Shown in pieces: positions 1 through 8,677 of a stretch of DNA of 64,000 nucleotides. Location of the stretch: contig NZ_LQIN01000034.1 in NCBI RefSeq assembly GCF_001500065.1, positions 1-64,000 on the forward strand. Reading direction: 5' to 3'. The number at the start of each line of letters is the position of its first letter. Position 1 is the first letter of the stretch. The translations under genes and the position numbers were made by a program. Source of the DNA: Mycobacterium sp. IS-3022. Lineage in GTDB: Bacteria > Actinomycetota > Actinomycetes > Mycobacteriales > Mycobacteriaceae. Under the pieces are notes generated by a model. It searched no databases. It was not told where the DNA came from and was given only the letters and a program-made list of their open reading frames with translations.

Positions 1-483
1 CTGCTCTCTGATGCCGACCGCCAATACCTGTTGTGTGATGCCAGCTGTGAGGTGTGGCTGGAACGCCGCGGGCAGCTGATCGGCGCCGGGCGCACCACGC
101 GCCAGATCAGCCGCCGGCTACGCCGCGCGCTGGAGCACCGCGATTCGACGTGTGTGGTGCCCGGCTGCGAAGCGACCCGCGGTCTGCACGCGCATCACCT
201 TCGGCATTGGGAAGACGGCGGGCCGACCGAGTTGGACAACCTGGTGCTGGTGTGTCCCTATCACCACCGGATGCATCACCGCGGCGAGATCACCATCACC
301 GGACCCGCCCGCCAGCTGACCGTCACCGACAACGCCGGGCGGGAGCTGACCAACGCATCACTGGCCCGGCCCCCGACCCAACCCCCACCCACAGTCCCAC
401 CCTGGCGCGGACCCCTCGGCGAACGCGCCGACTGGTGGTGGTACAACCCCTTCGAACCCCAACCCCCACCACCGCCCAACTGA
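1..483 (+). CDS. DUF222 / HNH endonuclease family protein (3' part)
   Basis: The frame is open from base 1, so the gene starts before the window; about 160 C-terminal residues are visible. They hold an HNH nuclease-type zinc/metal core: a Cys pair around CVVPGC, then HAHHLRHWEDGG, then LVCPYHHRMHH. This arrangement is the C-terminal HNH domain of the DUF222 (13E12 repeat) family, which is present in many copies in mycobacteria. The last 40 residues are Pro-rich and probably disordered. The biological role of the family is not settled; it is often treated as a mobile or repeat gene family. Identification of the domain is firm; nuclease activity is inferred. Confidence 0.85.
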   Translation: MLSDADRQYLLCDASCEVWLERRGQLIGAGRTTRQISRRLRRALEHRDSTCVVPGCEATRGLHAHHLRHWEDGGPTELDNLVLVCPYHHRMHHRGEITITGPARQLTVTDNAGRELTNASLARPPTQPPPTVPPWRGPLGERADWWWYNPFEPQPPPPPN

Positions 484-596
484 GTCGCCCAACGGCCGAC
501 ACCGCGTCAACGCCAAACCAGTTGACGGCTTCCTGAACCCCTCGGCCATCACCGGCCGTCATGTCCTTTCTCGACGCGGTCCGCGAAGCTGAATTT

Positions 597-615
597 TTAG
601 GTGTGGCTATCCTCC
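597..615 (+). promoter_or_regulatory. IdeR/DtxR-type iron box upstream of efeO
   Basis: The 19 bases match the mycobacterial IdeR consensus (TTAGGTTAGGCTAACCTAA) at 14 of 19 positions, including TTAGGT, the central GGCTA and CCT. The box overlaps the expected -35 position of the promoter whose -10 is at 633-638. Fe-IdeR binding here would repress efeO-efeB when iron is plentiful. Binding itself is inferred. Confidence 0.65.
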
Positions 616-632
616 GGGCGTTCGCTGGGTGT

Positions 633-638
633 TATGTT
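633..638 (+). promoter_or_regulatory. -10 box of efeO promoter
   Basis: TATGTT fits the mycobacterial TANNNT -10 pattern. A start about 7 nt downstream gives a leader of roughly 20 nt carrying an AGAGG-type ribosome site before the ATG at 665. Confidence 0.5.
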
Positions 639-664
639 CAGCCTCTCCGAACGCAGAGGTGCAC

Positions 665-1591
665 ATGAACCGCTATCTCGCCTGGGCAGTTCCGATAACC
701 GCAGCCGGTCTGATCTTGTCCGGATGCGCCGGTGACGACTCCTCTGACAACGGGACGTCCGCCGGTGGAACGGCCACCACGACGACGAGCGCGGCCCCCG
801 CGGTCGATCCGGCCGTGCTGGACAAGGCGGCGGCCGACTACAAGGCCTACGTGCAGAGCAACATCGACGAACTTCAGCGCGTGGTCAAGGTATTCACCGA
901 CGCGGTCCGGGCCGGAGACCTCCAGGCCGCCCAGGACGCGTATGCGCCGTCACGTCAACCGTGGGAACGCATCGAGCCGATCGCCGGACTGGTCGAAGAG
1001 ATCGACCGCAAGATCGATGCTCGGGTGGATGACTTCGCCGGTGTCGACGACCCCCAGTTCACCGGCTGGCACCGCCTCGAGTACCTGCTGTTCGAAAAGA
1101 ACACCACCGAGGGCGGCGCACCGTTCGCCGATCAACTCGACAAGGACGTCGCCGCACTGAAGGCGCAATTCCCGTCGGTTCAGGTCAAGCCGGTCGACGT
1201 CTCCAACGGCGCCGCGGAGCTGATCGAGGAGGTGTCCGAGGGCAAGATCACCGGCGAGGAGGACCGCTACTCCAAGACGGACCTGTGGGACTTCGACGCC
1301 AACCTGCAGGGGGCGCGCGACGCCGTCGGCAAGCTCAATCCCGCACTCGTACAAGCCGATCCGGCCTTGCTGGGCAAGATCGATGCCGGAATCAACTCGG
1401 TGTTCGAAACCTTGGCGCCACTGCGCCGTGGTGACGGCTGGGTGTTGTTCTGCACCGAGAACGATCCCTACCCGTCACCGCGCTGCCCCGAGGTCACTGT
1501 GACACCCGACGTGATCGACAAGCTGAAGGCAGAGCTCGCCGGGCTGTCGGAGAACCTGTCGCAGGTGTCTGGAGTGCTGAAGCTGCAGTGA
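665..1591 (+). CDS. efeO: EfeO-type iron uptake lipoprotein (imelysin/M75 family)
   Basis: 308 residues. The ATG at 665 is chosen because it directly opens a lipoprotein signal (MNRYLAWAVPITAAG...) ending in the lipobox LSGC; a Ser/Thr-rich linker follows. The mature part is the helical EfeO/imelysin domain with the metal-binding motif GWHRLE (HxxE at about residues 136-139). EfeO is the periplasm-side component of the EfeUOB ferrous/ferric iron uptake system. The stop overlaps the efeB start by 4 bp (GTGA), so the two are translationally coupled. No efeU permease gene is adjacent, which is unusual: upstream is a DUF222 gene. Regulation by iron is suggested by the box at 597-615. Confidence 0.88.
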   Translation: MNRYLAWAVPITAAGLILSGCAGDDSSDNGTSAGGTATTTTSAAPAVDPAVLDKAAADYKAYVQSNIDELQRVVKVFTDAVRAGDLQAAQDAYAPSRQPWERIEPIAGLVEEIDRKIDARVDDFAGVDDPQFTGWHRLEYLLFEKNTTEGGAPFADQLDKDVAALKAQFPSVQVKPVDVSNGAAELIEEVSEGKITGEEDRYSKTDLWDFDANLQGARDAVGKLNPALVQADPALLGKIDAGINSVFETLAPLRRGDGWVLFCTENDPYPSPRCPEVTVTPDVIDKLKAELAGLSENLSQVSGVLKLQ

Positions 1592-2841
1592 CCGAAGGTC
1601 GCTCGGGACTCTCGCGGCGAGGATTCATCTCCGGCGCGTTGGGCACCGGTGCCGTGGTGGGAGCGGGATCGGTCCTCGCCGGGTGTTCCTCGGACCCCGA
1701 GACGCCCACCGCGCCCGCAGCGGCCTTCGTCCCGTTCGACGGTCCGCACCAGACCGGTATCACCGCCTTGCCCATCCCGGAGCAGGGGCTGGTCGCATCG
1801 TTCAACGTGCAGTCGAAGGACCGCGACAGCCTGAAACGCGCCCTGCAGGACCTCACCGAAGAGATCCGCGCGCTCATGGCGGGCAAGCCGCCGGAGCCCC
1901 GCGATCCGGCCTACCCGCCCGTCGACTCCGGCATCCTGGGCGAGCAGCCGCCCGCGGACAACCTGGCGATAGTCGTCGGTGTCGGGGCGTCGCTGTTCGA
2001 TGAGCGCTTCGGGCTGGCCGACCGCAAGCCCAAGGAATTGGTCACCATGCCGTTCATCGCCAACGACCGGCTGGATCCCAAACTGTCGCACGGTGATCTG
2101 TCGATCATCATCGAAGCGGGTCACAGCGACACCGTCATCTTCGCCCTGCGGCAGCTGATGCGTCGCACCCGCAGTGACCTGGTGTTGCGGTGGATGGTCG
2201 ACGGCTACGCCAGGGGCATCGGCGCCGGCCAGGCATCCGAGGCCGCAACGCCGCGAAACCTTTTGGGTTTCAAGGACGGAACGGCCAACCTCGACGTTCA
2301 CGACGACGCGATCATGGATCGCCACGTCTGGGTGGGCCCGCAGGACGGCGAACCGGAGTGGGCGGTCGGCGGCTCCTACCAGGCCATCCGCATCATCCGG
2401 ATGTTCGTCGAATTCTGGGACCGCACGCAACTCGTCGAGCAGGAGGCGCTGATCGGGCGCAGCAAGGTCAGTGGCGCGCCGCTCGGACTGACCGGCGAGT
2501 TCACCGACCCTGACTATCCAGAAGATCCCGAAGGCAAGCGAATACCGCTCACCGCTCACATCCGGCTGGCGAACCCGCGCACCCCCGCGACGGACGAAAA
2601 TCTCATTCTGCGGCGGGGTTTCAATTACTCACGCGGCTTCGACGGCGCCGGCCGACTCGACCAGGGGCTCGCATTCATCGCCTACCAGCGCAGCCTTGAG
2701 AAGGGCTTCCTCACGGTTGCCAAGCGGCTCAAGGGCGAACCGCTCGAGGAGTACATCATGCCGGTCGGCGGCGGGTTCTTCTTCATCCTGCCAGGCGTCA
2801 CCGGCCCCGACCGGTTCCTCGGCGACCAGTTGCTCAGCTGA
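1588..2841 (+). CDS. efeB: EfeB-type Dyp heme peroxidase / deferrochelatase, Tat-exported
   Basis: 417 residues from a GTG that overlaps the efeO stop. The N-terminus has a twin-arginine signal (LSRRGFISGAL) with a lipobox-like LAGC, so export in folded heme-loaded form is expected. Dye-decolourising peroxidase hallmarks are present: GFKDG at residues 227-231, GGSYQAIRIIRM, and AHIRLANPR, whose His is the usual proximal heme ligand. In the Efe system EfeB oxidises Fe(II) or extracts iron from heme. Its 3' end overlaps the convergent prolyl oligopeptidase gene by 8 bp. Confidence 0.9.
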   Translation: MTEGRSGLSRRGFISGALGTGAVVGAGSVLAGCSSDPETPTAPAAAFVPFDGPHQTGITALPIPEQGLVASFNVQSKDRDSLKRALQDLTEEIRALMAGKPPEPRDPAYPPVDSGILGEQPPADNLAIVVGVGASLFDERFGLADRKPKELVTMPFIANDRLDPKLSHGDLSIIIEAGHSDTVIFALRQLMRRTRSDLVLRWMVDGYARGIGAGQASEAATPRNLLGFKDGTANLDVHDDAIMDRHVWVGPQDGEPEWAVGGSYQAIRIIRMFVEFWDRTQLVEQEALIGRSKVSGAPLGLTGEFTDPDYPEDPEGKRIPLTAHIRLANPRTPATDENLILRRGFNYSRGFDGAGRLDQGLAFIAYQRSLEKGFLTVAKRLKGEPLEEYIMPVGGGFFFILPGVTGPDRFLGDQLLS

Positions 2842-4831
2842 GCACCGACCACAGGAACTCGTAGATCAACGCCGAGCGAAACGCGGTCTGGGCGTTGTCC
2901 GCAGCGCCCGCATGCCCGCCCTCGATGTTCTCGTAGTAGTGGACCGGATGACCGGCATCCTCCAGCGCGGCGGTCATCTTGCGGGCGTGACCGGGGTGCA
3001 CCCGGTCATCGCGCGTCGAGGTCGTGATCAACACCGGCGGGTACCGCCGGTCCACCGAAATATTCTGGTAGGGCGAGTACTTCGAGATGAACTCCCAGTC
3101 GTCGGGATCGTCCGGATCCCCGTACTCGGCCATCCAGGACGCGCCGGCAAGCAGAAGATGGAACCGTCGCATGTCCAGCAGCGGGACGCTGCACACCAGC
3201 GCGCCGAACAGCTCCGGGTACCGCGTCAGCATCACGCCCATCAGCAGCCCGCCGTTGCTGCCGCCCTGCGCGCCGAGTTGCTCGACGGTGGTGATGCCGC
3301 GCGCAACGAGATCCTCTGCGACAGCGGCGAAGTCCTCATAGACGAGGTGCCGGTTCTCCCGCATGGCCTGGGTGTGCCACGTCGGTCCGTATTCACCGCC
3401 GCCGCGGATGTTCGCCAGCACGAAGGTGCCGCCGCGGCTAAGCCACAGCCTGCCGAGTACGCCGCCATAGCTCGGCGTATTGGCCACCTCGAAGCCACCG
3501 TACCCGCTCAGCAGGGTCGGTCCAGGCGCCTGATTGTGCCGATGCCCCACAACGAAATAGGGGATCATGGTGCCGTCCGCGGAGGCGACGAAATGCTGGC
3601 TGATCTCGAGGTCTGCGGCGTCGAAGAACGACGGGGCGCGCTTGGCCTCGGTGACCGCATCGCCGGCGCGGCCCCACAGCAACCGCGACGGTGTGTCGAA
3701 ACCGCTGGCGTCGAGGAACATTTCGTCGCCGTACTCGTCCACGTCGACCAGGACGGTGTTGGTGTTCGGCGGAATTCCGGGGATCTCGGCTCGCTCCCAG
3801 GTCCCTGGTGTCACGACCGTCACCTGGCTGATCACATCGACGAGCGTGACGAGCACGAGGCGGTCACGGGTCCACGCGTAGTTGTCCAGGCTGGAGTGCT
3901 CGTCGGGCTCGAACACCACATGCAGTTCGCCTGCGCCGTCGAGGTATTCGGCGTAGTTCGCGGCCAGTAGGGAACCCGCACGGTACGTCGTCGACCCGAC
4001 CGTCCAATCGGTGCGGGGCCGAATCAGCAACCACTCGCGGTGCCAGGAAATGCCGGCATCTGTGGGGACGTCGATCTCGATCAGCGTGTCGCCGCGCAAC
4101 TCGTAGCGGTGCCGGTTGAAGAAGTCGAACGACCGCGTGATCAGCAACCGCTCGAAGCCCGGTGTCGCGTCGTAACCGCATCCGACGCTGACGTCGGTCG
4201 CCTCGCCCTCGAACAGTGTCTGCGCGTCGGACAGCGGCTGGCCGCGTCGCCAGCGCTTGACGATCCGCGGATAACCGGAGTCGGTCAACGAGCCGGGCCC
4301 GAAGTCCGTTCCGACCAGCACGGTATCGCGGTCCTGCCACGTCACACTCGATTTGGCCTCCGGCAGTTCGAAACCGTCGGTGACGAACTGCCATGTGGTC
4401 ATGTCGAATTCGCGAACCACGGTGGCGTCGGCGCCGCCGCGGGACAGTTCGACCAGCGCGAGCGAGAAGTCCGGCTCGAGCACTTCCGCGCCGGCCCACA
4501 CCCAATTCTCGCCGTCCGCGGCCGCGATCTGATCGACGTCGATCAGGACGTCCCACTGCGGCTGCTCGGTGCGGTAGCTCTCCAGCGTCGTGCGCCGCCA
4601 CAGGCCGCGCGGGTTGTCCGCGTCGCGCCAGAAGTTGTAGAGGTGGTCGCCACGCCTGCGGACGTACGGGATGCGTGCGTCGGTGTCGAGCACCTCCAAA
4701 GCCTCGGCGCGCATCTGCTCGAAGCGGTCACCGCCGAAGCGAGCGAGGGTCGGCGCGTTGTGCTTGCGGACCCAGTCGAGCGCTGCGTCGCCGGTGATCT
4801 CTTCGAGCCAGAGATACGGGTCGTGCGTCAC
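2834..4831 (-). CDS. Prolyl oligopeptidase (S9A family)
   Basis: 665 residues, the usual size for the family: an N-terminal seven-bladed propeller region and a C-terminal alpha/beta-hydrolase domain. Catalytic residues are visible as Ser525 in GGSNGG, Asp609 in TRDDRVHP and His640 in EGGHAG. No signal peptide is seen, so a cytosolic enzyme cutting short peptides after proline is expected. It starts at a GTG overlapping the stop of the upstream methyltransferase (GTGA), so the two form an operon. Confidence 0.9.
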   Translation of the reverse strand: MTHDPYLWLEEITGDAALDWVRKHNAPTLARFGGDRFEQMRAEALEVLDTDARIPYVRRRGDHLYNFWRDADNPRGLWRRTTLESYRTEQPQWDVLIDVDQIAAADGENWVWAGAEVLEPDFSLALVELSRGGADATVVREFDMTTWQFVTDGFELPEAKSSVTWQDRDTVLVGTDFGPGSLTDSGYPRIVKRWRRGQPLSDAQTLFEGEATDVSVGCGYDATPGFERLLITRSFDFFNRHRYELRGDTLIEIDVPTDAGISWHREWLLIRPRTDWTVGSTTYRAGSLLAANYAEYLDGAGELHVVFEPDEHSSLDNYAWTRDRLVLVTLVDVISQVTVVTPGTWERAEIPGIPPNTNTVLVDVDEYGDEMFLDASGFDTPSRLLWGRAGDAVTEAKRAPSFFDAADLEISQHFVASADGTMIPYFVVGHRHNQAPGPTLLSGYGGFEVANTPSYGGVLGRLWLSRGGTFVLANIRGGGEYGPTWHTQAMRENRHLVYEDFAAVAEDLVARGITTVEQLGAQGGSNGGLLMGVMLTRYPELFGALVCSVPLLDMRRFHLLLAGASWMAEYGDPDDPDDWEFISKYSPYQNISVDRRYPPVLITTSTRDDRVHPGHARKMTAALEDAGHPVHYYENIEGGHAGAADNAQTAFRSALIYEFLWSVLS

Positions 4832-5670
4832 GCGACGCTCGTGACGACGGCGTGCCAGGACAGCTCCAAACCACCGTCACGCTCGAAACCAGCCAGAGCC
4901 GGTCCGACAGCGTCGCGGACGGCGCGGACTTGCTCGTCGGTCAGCGAGCCGACCAACTCCGCGATCGGGCCCGCAAGCGACGTGTTGTAAGCCCAGTAGT
5001 CATCGGGGTTTTCGAATCGCATGATCCCGGTGAGCTCATCGACGATCACCTCCGTGAAGCCTCCGGAGGCCGCAAGCGCGGAGGCCGTCTCGGAGGTACT
5101 GAGCGAGAACATCCCGCCCGGGGCGAACGCGTCGCTCGGCGGCGCGTGGCCGTTCTGCAGCAGCGCCGTCACGATCAGCATGATCCACGGGTTGCGGTCT
5201 AGCGGGCCCCAGGTGGCGAACGCACACCGCCCGCCGGGGCGCAGCACCCGTCGGATCTCACGCATCGCCAGCTCCTGCTGGGGAATCAGCATGAGCCCGA
5301 ACCGCGACAGGACGCCGTCGACGCTGTCGTCGGGCAGATCGATCTGCGTTGCATCGATGACGCGACAGTCGACGTTGTCCAGACCTCGCCGAGCCGCCCC
5401 GCGTTGGGCGGCCTCCACCATTGCGGGCACGAAGTCGCTCGAGATCAGGCGCCCACCAGAACCGAGCCGGGGCGCGGCAAGGAAGCCGGTTTCGCCCGGG
5501 CCCGCGGTCAGCTCCAACAGCGTCTGACCGGGCTGCGGGTCGACGTGCTCGATCAGCCAATTCGACACCGGCCGCACGCTTTCGAAGACGCGGTCACGGT
5601 ATGCGTCCCAAGCTCGCGCCACCGCGCTCCAGTGACGCAGCGCCTCCCGGGCTGGGTCCACCTCAGACAT
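4828..5670 (-). CDS. Class I SAM-dependent methyltransferase
   Basis: 280 residues. The ATG at 5670 is preceded by a strong ribosome site (GAGGAGG, 5-6 nt away), so I reject a longer upstream in-frame start. SAM-binding motif I reads LLELTAGPGE near residue 55, motif II-like SSDFVPAMVE follows, then VDGVLSRFGLML and a post-motif RPGGRCAF. This is the UbiE/Methyltransf_11 fold; the substrate cannot be told. It is the first gene of a two-gene operon with the prolyl oligopeptidase and is divergent from the aldehyde dehydrogenase gene, sharing a 115-bp intergenic region. Confidence 0.8.
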   Translation of the reverse strand: MSEVDPAREALRHWSAVARAWDAYRDRVFESVRPVSNWLIEHVDPQPGQTLLELTAGPGETGFLAAPRLGSGGRLISSDFVPAMVEAAQRGAARRGLDNVDCRVIDATQIDLPDDSVDGVLSRFGLMLIPQQELAMREIRRVLRPGGRCAFATWGPLDRNPWIMLIVTALLQNGHAPPSDAFAPGGMFSLSTSETASALAASGGFTEVIVDELTGIMRFENPDDYWAYNTSLAGPIAELVGSLTDEQVRAVRDAVGPALAGFERDGGLELSWHAVVTSVA

Positions 5671-5785
5671 CGTTTCCTCCTCGGGTCGAGGCCGTCCGAC
5701 GCTGACTGTACGGCGGTAGTGTGAGCTGTATCTCGCCGACTTGGGAGTCACTGATGAGCGATTGCGCGAAGAGGAGAAGATTCTG

Positions 5786-7309
5786 ATGACCGCTTACGCC
5801 CGCCCCGGCGCGGCAGATGCCCTGATGTCATACGAGTCTCGGTACGGCAATTTCATCGGCGGTGAATGGGTTCCACCGGCCTCGGGGGAGTACTTCGAGA
5901 ACCCGACGCCGGTGACGGGACAGCCGTTCTGCGAGGTGCCGCGCTCCACCGAAGCCGACATCGACAAGGCCCTCGACGCCGCGCACGGCGCCGCGACCGC
6001 GTGGGGTAAGACGGCCCCCGCCGAGCGCGCCAACATCCTCAACAAGATCGCCGACCGCATCGAGGAGAACCTCGAGTCGCTGGCGCTGGCCGAGTCCTGG
6101 GACAACGGCAAGCCGATCCGCGAGACGCTCAATGCCGACATCCCACTGGCCGTCGATCACTTCCGGTATTTCGCCGGGGCCATCCGCGCGCAGGAGGGCT
6201 CGCTGAGCCAGATCGACGACGACACCGTCGCCTACCACTTCCACGAACCCCTCGGCGTCGTCGGCCAGATCATTCCGTGGAACTTCCCGATTCTAATGGC
6301 GACGTGGAAGCTCGCACCTGCGCTGGCGGCGGGCAACGCGGTCGTCCTCAAGCCCGCCGAGCAGACGCCGGCGTCGATGCTCTATCTGATGTCCTTGATC
6401 GGCGACCTGCTGCCCGCGGGTGTGGTCAACATCGTCAACGGCTTCGGGTTCGAGGCGGGCAAGCCGCTGGCGTCGAGCAACCGGATCGCCAAGATCGCGT
6501 TCACCGGCGAGACCACCACCGGCCGGCTGATCATGCAGTACGCGTCGCAGAACCTGATACCCGTCACGCTGGAGCTCGGCGGCAAGAGCCCGAACATCTT
6601 CTTCTCCGACGTGCTGGCGGCCGCCGACGACTATCAGGACAAGGCGTTGGAGGGTTTCACGATGTTCGCCCTCAACCAGGGCGAGGTGTGCACGTGCCCG
6701 TCGCGCAGCCTGATTCAAGCCGACATCTACGACGAGTTCCTCGAGCTCGCCGCGATCCGCACCAAGGCCGTCCGGCAGGGCGATCCGCTGGACACCGAGA
6801 CGATGATCGGTTCGCAGGCGTCCAACGATCAGCTGGAAAAGGTGTTGTCCTACATCGAGATCGGCAAGTCCGAGGGCGCCACGATCGTCACCGGAGGCGA
6901 GCGCGCCGAACTCGGCGGTGATCTCAACGGCGGCTACTACATTCAGCCGACGATCTTCGCGGGCGACAACAAGATGCGGATCTTCCAGGAGGAGATCTTC
7001 GGGCCCGTCGTCGCCGTCACGTCGTTCACCGACTACGACGACGCGATCGCCATCGCGAACGACACCCTCTACGGGCTGGGCGCCGGTGTCTGGTCCCGCG
7101 ACGGCAACACCGCCTACCGGGCCGGTCGCGACATCAAGGCGGGCCGCGTCTGGACGAACTGCTATCACGTGTATCCCGCGCACGCGGCGTTCGGCGGCTA
7201 CAAGCAGTCCGGCATCGGCCGCGAGAACCACAGGATGATGCTCGACCACTATCAGCAGACGAAGAACCTGCTGGTGTCCTACAGCAACAAGGCGCAGGGC
7301 TTCTTCTGA
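5786..7309 (+). CDS. NAD(P)-dependent aldehyde dehydrogenase
   Basis: 507 residues. The ATG at 5786 follows GAGGAGAAG at good distance. It opens with MTAYARPGAADALMSYESRY, matching my memory of the mycobacterial Rv0458 type. Family motifs are complete: GQIIPWNFP for cofactor binding, the general-base Glu in LELGGKSPN, and the catalytic Cys in GEVCTCPSR. The substrate range of this aliphatic/benzaldehyde-type subgroup is open. The stop overlaps the start of the DUF779 gene (TGATG), and that pairing is conserved in actinobacteria. Confidence 0.92.
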   Translation: MTAYARPGAADALMSYESRYGNFIGGEWVPPASGEYFENPTPVTGQPFCEVPRSTEADIDKALDAAHGAATAWGKTAPAERANILNKIADRIEENLESLALAESWDNGKPIRETLNADIPLAVDHFRYFAGAIRAQEGSLSQIDDDTVAYHFHEPLGVVGQIIPWNFPILMATWKLAPALAAGNAVVLKPAEQTPASMLYLMSLIGDLLPAGVVNIVNGFGFEAGKPLASSNRIAKIAFTGETTTGRLIMQYASQNLIPVTLELGGKSPNIFFSDVLAAADDYQDKALEGFTMFALNQGEVCTCPSRSLIQADIYDEFLELAAIRTKAVRQGDPLDTETMIGSQASNDQLEKVLSYIEIGKSEGATIVTGGERAELGGDLNGGYYIQPTIFAGDNKMRIFQEEIFGPVVAVTSFTDYDDAIAIANDTLYGLGAGVWSRDGNTAYRAGRDIKAGRVWTNCYHVYPAHAAFGGYKQSGIGRENHRMMLDHYQQTKNLLVSYSNKAQGFF

Positions 7310-7872
7310 TGAACGATTTCGGTGTCGAAACAGTCGGTGAGCGACTGTTCGGACACCTGAATCGCGCGGGGGCACCGCCGCGGGCGCTGATCACCCGGGC
7401 CGCCGCCGACCTGCTGCGTCGCCTTCAGGACCGCCACGGCGCGCTGATGTTCCATCAGTCCGGCGGGTGTTGTGACGGCTCGTCGCCGATGTGCTACCCC
7501 GACGGCGAGTTCGTCGTCGGCGACCGCGACGTGCTTCTCGCGGTGCTCGACGTGGGCTTGCCCGTCCAACCAGAAGGCGTGCCGGTGTGGATCTCCGGAC
7601 CGCAGTTCGACGCTTGGAAGCACACCCAGCTGGTGATCGACGTCGTACCCGGAAGGGGCGGCGGCTTCAGCGTCGAGGCGCCGGAGGGCGTGCGGTTCCT
7701 GTCCCGCGGCCGGGCGTTCACCGACGCCGAGAACCGATTGCTGGCCGAGCAACAGACGATCACGGGTGCGGCTTTCGCGCGCGGTGAGCGGCCGCCGCCG
7801 TCGGACACCCACATCGTGATTGACGTTGACGCAATTGATGCGTGTCCGATACCTGACGCGCCGAGCGGCTGA
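7309..7872 (+). CDS. DUF779 protein, partner of the aldehyde dehydrogenase
   Basis: 187 residues, start codon sharing one base with the upstream stop. The conserved DUF779 core MFHQSGGCCDGSSPMC holds three cysteines and a His, a plausible metal or redox site. Such genes lie next to aldehyde dehydrogenases in many bacteria (Rv0459 in M. tuberculosis), suggesting a helper or regulatory role for the enzyme. No experimental function is known to me. The C-terminal 50 residues look variable. Confidence 0.8.
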   Translation: MNDFGVETVGERLFGHLNRAGAPPRALITRAAADLLRRLQDRHGALMFHQSGGCCDGSSPMCYPDGEFVVGDRDVLLAVLDVGLPVQPEGVPVWISGPQFDAWKHTQLVIDVVPGRGGGFSVEAPEGVRFLSRGRAFTDAENRLLAEQQTITGAAFARGERPPPSDTHIVIDVDAIDACPIPDAPSG

Positions 7873-7902
7873 CGGGCCGGCGGGGACTATCCGCGTAACC
7901 TC

Positions 7903-8187
7903 GTGTTCGTGATCCCGCTGCCTCGGGCGTGGTTGCTGACCAGTGCCCTCCTCGTCGGCACAGCGGTGGGGCTGATCCTCGGGATCGCCTCGACGCTGGT
8001 GGTCGACGCGGCCATCCGGCCCGACGTCGTCGTTGCGCTCGTCGTCGGCGTGCCAGTTGTGCTCGGCATGCTGGCCATTCTGTTGTCCGGTCGGCGCTGG
8101 GTGACGACGGTCGGCGCGTTCGTCCTCGCGATCGCGCCCGGCTGGTTCGGTGTGCTGGTGGCGATCCAGGCGGTGCACGGTGCCTGA
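7903..8187 (+). CDS. Small membrane protein (Rv0460-like)
   Basis: 94 residues with three hydrophobic stretches, starting LLTSALLVGTAVGLILGIAS, then VVVALVVGVPVVLGMLAILL and VGAFVLAIAPGWFGVLVAI. The GTG at 7903 is used; another GTG two codons later is possible. No known domain. Its position after DUF779 and its 8-bp overlap with the next membrane gene match the Rv0460-Rv0461 pair. Confidence 0.65.
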   Translation: MFVIPLPRAWLLTSALLVGTAVGLILGIASTLVVDAAIRPDVVVALVVGVPVVLGMLAILLSGRRWVTTVGAFVLAIAPGWFGVLVAIQAVHGA

Positions 8188-8659
8188 ACGAACCGACACA
8201 CTGCCCGGCGATCCGACGCAGCCGTATACGCCGACGTTCCAGACAGACGAGTTCGAAGCGCTGAGCGCCGTCGTCGAACAGGTTCCCTCGGAGCCGTTAC
8301 CCGTTCCGGCGCATCCGGTCGTGGTCCCGGGCAACTATCAGTACCTCAAGCGGTGGCAGTTCGTGCTCGTCGTGGCGGGCGTCTGGGCGCTCTCCGCAGC
8401 GGCCGGCTGGGGCCTCTACCACTGGTGGTACCACTCGATCGACAAGACGGCGCCGGTATTCGTCGTGCTGGTATTCGTCATCACGTCGACGGTGGGTGGC
8501 CTGCTCCTCGCCATGGCGCCGAACAGACCGGTTGTGACGGCACTGGCGATTGCGGTCATGTCGGCGCCGTTGGGGGCGGTGGCCGGCGCGGCGGTACTGC
8601 ACGGTCTCTACTACTGCGAATGGGCCAGCCGCTGTTTCGTGGGGCTGATCCCTTACTGA
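8180..8659 (+). CDS. Membrane protein with acidic N-terminal tail (Rv0461-like)
   Basis: 159 residues. The GTG at 8180 lies inside the end of the previous gene, giving an 8-bp overlap. A polar, Pro/Glu-rich tail of about 50 residues precedes three membrane segments (FVLVVAGVWALSAAAGW, VFVVLVFVITSTVGGLLL, VTALAIAVMSAPLGAVAGAA). The C-terminus keeps two Cys (CEWASRC) that could form a disulfide outside. Function unknown; probably acts with the upstream small membrane protein. Confidence 0.7.
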   Translation: MPERTDTLPGDPTQPYTPTFQTDEFEALSAVVEQVPSEPLPVPAHPVVVPGNYQYLKRWQFVLVVAGVWALSAAAGWGLYHWWYHSIDKTAPVFVVLVFVITSTVGGLLLAMAPNRPVVTALAIAVMSAPLGAVAGAAVLHGLYYCEWASRCFVGLIPY

Positions 8660-8677
8660 GCCTCGCCCCGTAGTGCC

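Noticed and set aside
1468..2559. 363-residue frame antisense to efeB
   Set aside because: Shadow of the peroxidase gene; Arg/His/Gln-rich without motifs.
4040..4990. 316-residue plus-strand frame antisense to the prolyl oligopeptidase
   Set aside because: Overlaps a full-length enzyme with all catalytic residues; no recognisable motif.
5671..5751. 27-codon upstream extension of the methyltransferase
   Set aside because: The strong GAGGAGG site sits directly before the inner ATG, and the extension is basic and not family-like.
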